A DNA stretch of 64,000 nucleotides, from contig OX104114.1 in the NCBI GenBank assembly GCA_944474755.1, forward strand, positions 23,831,220 through 23,895,219. The letters run 5' to 3'. The position numbers and the translations under genes were made by a program. Below, in pieces: positions 12,001 to 24,000 of this stretch (within the stretch, counting starts at the first letter, position 1; the number at the start of each line of letters is the position of its first letter). Below the pieces are notes generated by a model. It saw nothing but the letters and a program-made list of their open reading frames with translations, was not told the origin of the DNA and searched no databases. The stretch is from Limnoperna fortunei. Lineage: Eukaryota > Mollusca > Bivalvia > Mytilida > Modiolidae.

Positions 12001-15000
12001 GAGTAATTATTTTCATTAAAAGCAAATGAATACATTAATGAGATGGAATTTTAACAATATTTTGTACATTTTGGATGTTTGATTTTACCTATTGTCATGA
12101 AAATTTCTGATGGCCTTGTGCACATTGCAGTTAGTGACAGCTGTCTCAGGTTAATCTAAATATATTGCATTCTGTTATATTTCTATTGATTTTCTTACCA
12201 CAATAAATCAATTTAAGACTTGATACATCTTTGTATGACAGAAAAGTATCCGGTATACTCATTTATTAACTGTTTATTTTTTCTGAGAAATAAATGTTTG
12301 CCATTTTTTCTGTTTAATAAATTACAGATATTTATTATCCATAATAGTGTGTATGATATAAGATCATTGCATCTTTTTTTTCAGAAATAATTAGTTGTAA
12401 AGACCCCATGTTAATATTTTTTGTTTCTTTTACACTGTAATTTATTCTCTTGATGACATTTCTACGTCAGTATATTGTGCTAGCTTTATTCATATACAAA
12501 TTTGAAAATATACTTGTAAGGATTTCTACCCAGTATTGACTTTGGTAAGGGTAATTTGAAGAGATGTGCACCCAAAGCAAATCTGGCAAAAGTGGAGATT
12601 TAGTTTGTTGTCTGACAAACCTAGTCATAGTTGTCATCATGTGCTGATTCTGCTTGGTTGTCATGACAATACTGATGATTTTGAGTTTGTAGGTTTTAGG
12701 ATAAATTTATTCCCTTTGCTTGCCACATGGAAAAATCACATATATATCTGTACATTTTCTTATTTTTAAGTAGAAGGGACATTAACTTATTTTAATGTTT
12801 AACTTTTACATTAAAATCAACATAATCATAATAATAACAAATCTAAGAAATATTATAGTGCAGTAAAGTAAAACCTGATTTAAATGTGATTTCATTAGCT
12901 TCTCCTTGTCAATTGTCTGATCTCATAACATGTCTTATTGTCAATATCAATGCCACATTGCTTGATGCCACATGTCTCTGTACTGTGCATAAGAAACATT
13001 GTGGTTTTCCATTGATTTGCTTTTCTTGACATAAACCTATGACAATATTACAAAGTCGTACTATATTGACTGCTTGTTAAGTTTGATTTAGTCTCGGACT
13101 TTTCTGTCCCATATATGAACGATAGTTAATTCAGTTTGGACTGAAGTAATTTTACTTTTACATTGATAGAAAATTCCTGTTAGTGTCTTTAATCTCTTTA
13201 CCTGGTTGAATTAGTACAATACATGTTTTACCTGTAAGTACATACCTGTGTTTTCGTGTTTACCTTTGGTTTATCACTCAGGTGTGATCTGTGTTACAAT
13301 CGTAGATGGTTTTCCATTGATGATTAATATACATTTTGTCATTTAGGCAATACACGGAACATTATCAAATTCATATTTTGTGCTGACTACCATATAAGGT
13401 TTGGATCTTTAACCTTTTTACTTATTTAAATAATCATGTTTTCATGCCTGAAGTGGTTTGATTTATTCATGTATTTCTATTCTTGTTTTAACTACAGTGT
13501 AATTTACAAGGCATTTAAATAGCAGTGTTGGTCTTGCAAAGCATATAAAATTTACAGAAATTGAAAATTAAATAAATTACATGGAGTTGATCAGATTTCT
13601 TTTTTTAAGTATTACATTAAAAATAATATCAGAAAAAGATATCCAAATGCTGTATTAATACTCGAATACATGTACAAAAAAATTCCTCAGGTTCATTTAG
13701 ACACATGTTAAAATATGTGTGGCAGAAATGTATAGATATTTTTTGCCGCGTTTAGAACATTAATGTTGCATTTCAGTTTTTAAAAATGTGGGTACTAATA
13801 ATTCCATATTAACACCATAAGGTTATTTACGTGGGGGAACAAGGGGGGGGGGGGGTGAATTGAAATATATGTTTCTTCAAGAGATGGTTCTAAAATTTAA
13901 AAAAGTACACATTTTAACAACACGTTTGTATAGCACTTATAAATTTTTCTGCTATTTGGACGACAATGTCCCTTGACATAGTATAATTAACTAGACATGG
14001 TTTAACAAGTCACTATTATTATACAGAAAATTTGATGTAAAACAAAACACCATGTCCTAGCTCAGAGCAATTCTTTATGTACATAAAGATTACGGTCATA
14101 TCCAGGTAATTATTACCATATCCAGACTGGTTGTTCTATTTGTGTTAAATATTATGACGGCACATTCTGGGATGTATTTAACACCTGAAATAACAGGTAG
14201 TTTTTGTTTCATATTTGGTGAGTTTCACATTCAGCATTATCTTTTCTGCCTTATTTTTGTGTATGTGTTCCTCGTAATACATTGATATGTGTTTCTTTTT
14301 TCACACTTATACTGAATCTGTAGCCAATCGATCTGAAACTTGACAGTGCAACTTAGGGCATTTATTTGTGTACATAGGACATAAAACACTTTGACAAATC
14401 AGTTGTAAATCAAGAACATTTGGGGTATAATGTTTGTCAATAAATTCCTTTCTAGGGTTAATGTTTGATTTAGGAACATGTTCCATTCCAAATACCTGAG
14501 CAATTGATAAAAAATATCTTTATCTTTAATCTTCAAGATAGACAAAGGAGATTTATTTTTTGGGTGACATAACAGATTAGGAATAGCATAGCAGCTGACA
14601 TTTTAGATTTCACAATTTTGAAATACTTAGTCCCTTCAGAGCATGTCTTTATTTTTAAAACCAAATTTAAAAACCCTTCTGGATTCAACAGTTTTTTTTT
14701 ATAATTTACTGTTAATTAGAAATTTGTAAACAACTTTGTCTTATTTACCATCATTATCAAATGTTTAACCTTAATTATTTTGATATAGAATTCATGCATG
14801 TTTACATAGAAAGAAGACCTGATCACCTTGATATTAATTTCTGTATCCTTGAATGTGTTTATGTACCATCATAAAAATTCATTGATCGTTTCAGAAATGT
14901 TAACAGTTATAATGATGAAAACATTTTCACTGACTGATAATCATAGCTAGAAATAAAAAATCTTAAAATATTTTTTTTATAAATATGAGAGGATTAAATC

Positions 15001-18000
15001 ACTGGAAATGTTTATTATTTGTTTATAATGAGTAAGTAATACCTATATATTATACCAGTGAGTAACACAAATAAAGTAACATAATTTTAACTTCTCTTAA
15101 GAGAAACAAATTGTTACATATTTTGACTTAAATGATTGTTGCATAATTACATACATGTATCAGGTCTGTTTATTGATTCAACAAGTTTTCCTGATTTTCT
15201 GATAAAATTGTTATACCTGTCTTGTCCTTAGGCTACATAGGTGTTTCACTGACATTGTAGGAAGTACCAAGATGGCAGCTTTAATATAAAATTGGGATAA
15301 ATTTATTGTGGCAAATTTTTAATTCCTAATTGTAAGTAATTTGACCTTTAGAATCATTCTATTTCCAAGAAGGTGCCTGGAAATAGGGGTTAACTTTGAT
15401 TCAAATTCCTATGTGAAAATTTGTAAGTTCCAGATAACATATACAACAGTTCAATGTGAAATGGAGAGGATTATCTCCCTTTCTAAATTGTTTTTTAAAT
15501 TGACAGTGTTAATTTTCAGAAAAATTCTATTTAGGAAAAGACACTTATGAAAGGTTAACTTGGTTTCAAATAGCATGTGAAAGTTTGTGATTTCAAGATC
15601 ATCATATATTACTTCTAAAACATTTAAAATTTGAAAGATAGTAATGATCTCCCTTTAATTTGTAAATTGTTAAGTTGAAGAGTTTTGCCTCAGTATGTTT
15701 TAAAAAAAGTCCAACATGAATAGTTTTGTCTTCTGTTAAACATAACATGTTTTTTGTGTAAGCATGTTATGTTAACATGACATTTAGTTATTCACTGCGG
15801 GCAGGGTGTAATCGACTCCAATCTTAATTGACAAGGATTGCCAGTTTTCCTACCGCAGGTCGGGGGTTTTCTCCGGGTACTCCGGCTTCCTCCCCCAATA
15901 AAAACTGGACGCCATGATATAGCTGAAAAATTGCTGAAAGTGGCGTTAAACACCATCCAACAAACAACATTTAGTTATTTTAATATGAACATTTGAAATT
16001 GGATTTTTTCTAATATAGCCATTTAGTAATGAAGAAAGGGGAATTATGGATAATACATGTATATTTTTTTTATGTTGATTGTCAGAGCATATGAGTTGAC
16101 CATCACATTAAGTATGGTTGATGTTGATTGTCCAAGCATGTGAGTTGACCATTACATTAAGTATGGTTGATGTTGATTGTCAGAGCATGAGTTGACCATC
16201 ACATCAAGTAGGGTTGATGTTGATTGTCAGAGCATATGAGTTGACCATCACATTAAGTATGGTTGATGTTGATTGTCCAAGCATGTGAGTTGACCATTAC
16301 ATTAAGTATGGTTGATGTTGATTGTCCAAGCATGTGAGTTGACCATCACTTTAAGTACGGTTGATGTTGATTGTCAGAGCATATGAGTTGACCATCACAT
16401 TAAGTACGGTTGATGGTGATTGTCAGAGCATGTGAGTTGACCATCACTTTAAGTACGGTTGATGTTGATTGTCCAAGCATGTGAGTTGACCATCACATTA
16501 AGTACGGTTGATGTTGATTGTCAGAGCATGTGAGTTGACCATCACATTAAGTACGGTTGATGTTGATTGTCCAAGCATGTGAGTTGACCATCACATTAAG
16601 TACGGTTGATGTTGATTGTCAGAGCATATGAGTTGACCATCACTTTAAGTATGGTTGATGTTGATTGTCAGAGCATGTGAGTTGACCATCACATTAAGTA
16701 CGGTTGATGTTGATTGTCCAAGCATGTGAGTTGACCATCACATTAAGTACGGTTGATGTTGATTGTCAGAGCATGTGAGTTGACCATCACATCAAGTACG
16801 GTTGATGTTGATTGTCAGAGCATGTGAGTTGACCATCACATTGAGTAGGGTTGATGTTGATTGTCCAAACATGTGAGTTGACCACCACTTTAAGTACGGT
16901 TGATGTTGATTGTCAGAGCATGTGAGTTGACCATCACATTAAGTACGGTTGATGTTGATTGTCCAAGCATGTGAGTTGACCATCACATTAAGTACGGTTG
17001 ATGTTGATTGTCAGAGCATGTGAGTTGACCACCACTTTAAGTACGGTTGATGTTGATTGTCAGAGCATGTGAGTTGACCATCACATTAAGTACGGTTGAT
17101 GTTGATTGTCCAAGCATGTGAGTTGACCATCACATTAAGTACGGTTGATGTTGATTGTCAGAGCATATGAGTTGACCACCACTTTAAGTACGGTTGATGT
17201 TGATTGTCAGAGCATGTGAGTTGACCATCACATCAAGTACGGTTGATGTTGATTGTCAGAGCATGTGAGTTGACCATCACATTGAGTAGGGTTGATGTTG
17301 ATTGTCCAAACATGTGAGTTGACCACCACTTTAAGTACGGTTGATGTTGATTGTCAGAGCATGTGAGTTGACCATCACATTAAGCAGGGTTGATGTTGAT
17401 TGTCAGAGCATGTGAGTTGACCATCACATTAAGTACGGCTGATGTTGATTGTCAGAGCATGTGAGTTGACCACCACTTTAAGTACGGTTGATGTTGATTG
17501 TCAGAGCATGTGAGTTGACCATCACATCAAGTACGGTTGATGTTGATTGTCAGAGCATGTGAGTTGACCATCACATTGAGTAGGGTTGATGTTGATTGTC
17601 CAAGCATGTGAGTTGACCACCACTTTAAGTATGGTTGATGTTGATTGTCAGAGCATGTGAGTTGACCATCACATTAAGTACGGCTGATGTTGATTGTCAG
17701 AGCATGTGAGTTGACCATCACATTAAGTAGGGTTGATGTTGATTGTCAGAGCATGTGAGTTGACCATGACATTAAGTACGGTTGATGTTGATTGTCCAAG
17801 CATGTGAGTTGACCATCACTTTAAGTACGGTTGATGTTGATTGTCAGAGCATATGAGTTGACCACCACTTTAAGTAGGGTTGATGTTGATTGTCAGAGCA
17901 TGTGAGTTGACCATCACTTTAAGTACGGTTGATGTTGATTGTCAGAGCATATGAGTTGACCATCACATTAAGTACGGTTGATGTTGATTGTCCAAGCATG

Positions 18001-21000
18001 TGAGTTGACCATCACTTTAAGTAGGGTTGATGGTGATTGTCAGAGCATTTGAGTTGACCACCACATTAAGTACGGTTGATGTTGATTGTCCAAGCATGTG
18101 AGTTGACCATCACTTTAAGTAGGGTTGATGGTGATTGTCAGAGCATGTGAGTTGACCATCACATTAAGTACGGTTGATGTTGATTGTCAGAGCATGTGAG
18201 TTGACCATCACATTAAGTACGGTTGATGGTGATTGTCAGAGCATGTGAGTTGACCATCACATTAAGTACGGTTGATGGTGATTGTCAGAGCATGTGAGTT
18301 GACCATCACATTAAGTACGGTTGATGGTGATTGTCAGAGCATATGAGTTGACCATCACATTAAGTACGGTTGATGTTGATTGTCCAAGCATGTGAGTTGA
18401 CCATCACATTAAGTAGGGTTGATGTTGATTGTCAGAGCATATGAGTTGACCATCACATTAAGTACGGTTGATGTTGATTGTCCAAACATGTGAGTTGACC
18501 ATCACATTAAGTAGGGTTGATGTTGATTGTCAGAGCATGTGAGTTGACCATCACATTAAGTAGGGTTGATGGTGATTGTCAGAGCATATGAGTTGACCAT
18601 CACTTTAAGTACGGTTGATGTTGATTGTCCAAGCATGTGAGTTGACCATCACATTAAGTACGGTTGATGGTGATTGTCAGAGCATATGAGTTGACCACCA
18701 CATTAAGTAGGTTGATGTTGATTGTCAGAGCATGTGAGTTGACCATCACATTAAGTACGGTTGATGGTGATTGTCAGAGCATATGAGTTGACCACCACAT
18801 TAAGTAGGTTGATGTTGATTGTCAGAGCATGTGAGTTGACCATCACATTAAGTACGGTTGATGGTGATTGTCAGAGCATGTGAGTTGACCATCACATTAA
18901 GTACGGTTGATGTTGATTGTCAGAGCATATGAGTTGACCATCACATTAAGTAGGGTTGATGTTGATTGTCCAAGCATGTGAGTTGACCACCACATTAAGT
19001 ACGGTTGATGATGATTGTCAGAGCATGTGAGTTGACCACCACATTAAGTACGGTTGATGGTGATTGTCAGAGCATGTGAGTTGACCATCACATTAAGTAT
19101 GGTTGATGTTGATTGTCCAAGCATGTGAGTTGACCATCACATTAAGTAGGGTTGATGGTGATTGTCAGAGCATGTGAGTTGACCACCACATCAAGTAGGG
19201 TTGATGTTGATTGTCCAAGCATGTGAGTTGACCACCACTTTAAGGGGGTTGATGATGATCGTCTATTGTATTTGTGTTGTTTGCATTCACCTCGGAGTTA
19301 CAATGGTGTACCAAGCAGTACTCTTTTTTACTTGTTACTATTTACTTGAATCTTCAGATTGGCTAAACATTGTGTTATCTTTACACTCAGCCATTAAACA
19401 CTTTTCATTGAGTTTTTAATTTATAAAAGTACAAAAGTAATGCATTTCGGTTCACAGTAAACATATATGTCCTCAAGGATAACATAGTACATTAACTAAG
19501 GTATGACTAATGGTGTTGGTTTTTAGTATGTCAAGACTTTTTACATTACTGAGTACATATTTATTTTTGTTTTGTTGTGTCATGACACTGTTTAAGAATG
19601 TCCGTTCTACAATTCAATAAATGTTTTGGTTTTTGTAAGTAACAGTGTTTTTGCGGAAAGAACAAAGTAAAAATATAAAAATTTAACATTCTGAATAAGA
19701 CAACTGAGACATTATACCATGTGTAAGTTCTTTCTTCATAAACACTGAGTGTTTTAGTATATACCGTATAATTGGTTTTTTTTAAGTGATTTAATTTTCC
19801 CTTTATTTGAGGTAAAAGTTGGATCGCAAAAATAAAAACAAGAGAAATATTAGGAAAAACAATAAGAGTTATTCATTATGACCACAAAAATTACATTACC
19901 CCAAAATAAACTCACAGTTTTTAACAAAAATTCTAAATTTTCCCTATGCAAAAAAAAACACTTATAAGGTAGGCCATGGCAAATTTATTAGAAAATGATT
20001 AAACTTACTTTTTCAGACTTTAAATTGAGACATTTTAACTTTAAAAGGATGCATTTTGCACAGAGAAAAGACCAAATGAAAGTGTAGTCCCTTATAGACG
20101 TTTAGTCCAGAAAATGTGGTTATCAATTTAGAAACCATTATTGCAGAATATTTAGCTAGATGGCATTCTAAAAATAATGCTGACCATATGATGCCTATTC
20201 CACAGCAACCTTTCTACAACACTGAGGAATATGATTTAGTGTAATGTTTATAGATTACATTAAAACAACATTGCATCATATTCTTGGTTTTTTTTCAGGT
20301 CAGTTGTGTAACTTTGCTGGACCTTGTGCTTACAAGCCTTGTAATACTACTAACACAGAACAGTGTGAACAGGAAAATAAAGTAAACGGGAGCTATACCT
20401 GTCATTGTAAAACAGGTATTTTATCTCTGAAGAATTTTAACTAATTAGGTGTGCAACTTAAAGGATTAGATCAAGGACTTTAAATTCAGAGTCACATGCA
20501 GACATATTAAAAATAAATGGTACAAGTCTTGTGTCTGACAGTACCGAAAAAACACAAACCTAAAGTTTTCATATATTTTTTTTTGCACTTCTATGTTTGA
20601 CTTTGCAACTATGCAAAATTTATTACACCCTGCGTAAACTATACATCAAGCATTAGAATTGTTTCTATCAAAGAATATGTGACAACAATATGTTTTATTC
20701 TGTTTAGTTTTCTTGTCCCATGAAATTCTTTCAGAAGTCAATCAATTTGTGATTACAATATATTCAATAGAGGAATAATTGCCATAATAAAATTATGTTG
20801 CTCTGTTCAAAATATGGAAATGGCTGCTTAAAAATATGTTATGACTCTAGCAACAATTTAACAGTAATTGTGTCAGTCTGTCCATCTGCTTATTATCAAA
20901 ATCTGATATTTAAAGAGGAGATAAACCACATATAACCCACAATATGCCCTACCTGTATTTGGATATCCTGATTTGTGTACCTGAAGCATTAAAACGTATA

Positions 21001-24000
21001 ATTTCAGGATGGCAAGGTGTACGTTGTGATAGTGACATTAACGAATGCATTCAAACTCCTTGTGAACATTCTGGTACCTGTACAAACACACCTGGTGATT
21101 ACATCTGCACCTGTATACCTGGCTATACTGGCAAAAACTGTAGCACTGATATTGATGACTGTGCTGTACAACCATGTGAACACAATGCTAAGTGTGAGGA
21201 CAGAATAAACGATTTCTATTGTGATTGTAACAATACAGGTGAGAAACACTCTCAAAAAATAAAGGTATTGTACTTCAACTCCAAAAAAAATTACCATGAA
21301 ATCAGGAACTCATTAAGTTGTGTGAAAATAAGTAGCTGAGCATTGATGTTTAGATTCTTATGATGTTCCCTTGAAGTCAAATAGACTTAGTTTAGTCTAT
21401 TCCCTCATCTCAAACTACATGTTTCTTGGCCATCTAAATCCAAAGACAATGCAAATAGGGTCTGGTCACTCCTGTCTGGGTTTGAACTTTAGTATGTCAA
21501 ATACAAACCCAAGTTGGTTTGGGACACATTCTGGCACCCTGTTTATGGAGAATTCACTGCTCTCTGCAGGTAAAAAATAAAATGTAGGATGCAACATATG
21601 AGTGTCTGTGTATGGCTTATTGCAAAGCTGACCCTTTCTATTTCATTTCCTACATGCACAGAGTTTTAGAGTATTGCTTAATGGATTTTGATCAGTACTT
21701 TCGCAGTATAAAAGCAGTGTCATAAGACGGGTGGTTTTTAATACAGGTTTAGTTAATAAAATAATATTTCACTACATGTTTAGAGATATCGCCTTTATTA
21801 AAAATGGTGTCCTAGGTAGTCGCTTAAGAATGCATAACAATAATGGATTTTACATGGTCTGTTTTTAGGCTACACTAACAAAACCTGTTCGGTTGACATA
21901 GACGAGTGTGCCCAGGGTGATTTATGTATAAATGGTATCTGTGAAAACACTGGAGGAAGTTATACATGTACATGTGTAGCAGGATACAGAGGAAAAACTT
22001 GTACTGAAAAGGTATGTTGGCTACAATTAGGGGGACGTATAGGTCACTATATTCAGTTAGGGGGAAGTAATTAGGTCAATATATTCTGTTAGGGGGAAGT
22101 ATAGGTCAATATATTCTGTTAGGGAAGAAGTAAAGGTCAATATATTCTGTTAGGGGGAAGTATAGGTCAATATATTCTGTTAGGGAAGAAGTAAAGGTCA
22201 ATATATTCTGTTAGGGGGAAGTATAGGTCAATATATTCTGTTAGGGATGAAGTATAGGTCAATATATTCTGTTAGGGAGGAATTAAAGGTCAATATATTC
22301 TGTTAGGGAGGAAGTAAAGGTCAATATATTCTGTTAGGGGGAAGTATAGGTCAATATATTCTGTTAGGGAAGAAGTGTAGGTCAATATATTCTGTTAGGG
22401 AGGTAGTATAGGTCAATATATTCTGTTTTATCTCAGCTGTATTGTGGCCTTAAAAACCTGTGGTTTTTAATGTTTTTTATATATTGTTATACTAATCAGC
22501 ACACTGACTTTAATTTGCATAGTGCTGACACAAAGTCCGCAGTAAGACATGACTATTGTCCAACTAGACACACTAGCATGTCTTTTTGACTATATGTAGA
22601 GACTTTGATATTGAATGCATTTCCTATGATAAGCCTATGGGGGAAATGCTACTTAGATCTATAGTCCAATGAATATGGTAGACACATTCTGATTTAATCA
22701 CTCCTTTACCAATGAGAAATTTTTAGTACTAATTAAGCATTGGTTTAACCTGATTGAACTTACTGGTCTAAGACAGGCGTGCTATTGAGTGTCTTTAGAA
22801 CCTTCCACATAGATAAGTTATACTATTAACTACTTTAGTTCTGTGTTTTTTATTATTTTATCTTCTTGTTGTAGGACCCTGATTATCAAAAACTTAATGA
22901 TGACAACAACATTATGTGGTATATCATCGGTCCAGTGGTTGCTGTTGTTTTGATTGCAATAATTATAGGTATGTACAAGATAATATAAGATACTACTTTA
23001 GGTAAGGGAGGTAATATTTGCATGAAAACATCAGTGAGTTACCTCCCATTACCAGATCCAGTTAATGAGTAAAGTGGAGATGGGGGTTGTAATGTAAACA
23101 AAAAGTATAAATGAGTTACCTCATTAGGTTAGAACTATATTTTGAGATAAATGACTGCCTCTTGATATAATTAGAAGTAATGGTAACTTAAAGTGTGAGT
23201 TGTCTCAAGTTTAAACTCTTAACTGCACAAATAAATATATATCAAGTTTGTATTTTCTTGTTTTCTAATTACTTTGCACTCATTATTAGTGAAGTAGAGC
23301 AGGGTCTTTCAACTTAAAGTCATAATAATTTGTACTAATACTTAATTGTACTTGCTCTATAAAAACCCAACCCAGTTTGTTGGTCTAGTACAAAGTGAGC
23401 CATTAAATAATGCAAAACACATAAGACAAGTTCTTGTGAAGTGTGTTCAAGGTAACATAGCTATATGGGGTATATAACAAAAAAAACCCACTCAGCATCA
23501 CAAGTACAATCTGTCCTCGTAACAAATTCATTTTAGAGGTGCCTTATGATATTTATAGTGAGTGAGACAGTCCTTTGTTGTGTTGTATTATTGTGGATTG
23601 TTAATGTATGCTGGTACATCAGAGTTGAATAAACACCAAGACATTAATGTTGACTTTACTCTGCTGCTTTAATAATTAATCAAAGTGGGCTAGGCACTTT
23701 CATATTGACGTAAGATTTTAAAAACTCTACACACATGTTTTTTCTGCTTTAATGTATCTAGATTTTAGTTTTTCATACATTACTGTTTCCTAATTTTATT
23801 ATTAATTGGCTTCCTGCCCTGCCATTTTCCTTTTTTGTCCACGTTGGCAAACTGTGTCTGCATCATGCTTTCCCAAACCATCTGAGATTTTGTTTCCTGA
23901 CATTTCCATCAGTCCAGATAATTTAAAGATGTAACATGTAAATATATATTAATTTTTTAATTGAGATTGACAAACAATGTTTAAACAGTGGTTGGTGTTT

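Larger units (their letters stand above)
10617..20298 (+). other. crb intron 6 (9.7 kb)
   Basis: AT-rich. Contains a SINE at 15795-15967, the 49-bp array at 16072-19260 and a G-run at 13843-13855. No EGF- or laminin-G-like exon was seen on the plus strand; phase 1 at both ends means symmetric cassette exons would be possible. Confidence 0.6.

Noticed and set aside
19201..19419. 72-codon plus-strand frame at the end of the 49-bp array
   Set aside because: Starts in repeat units and continues into AT-rich intron; no family, no splice support.
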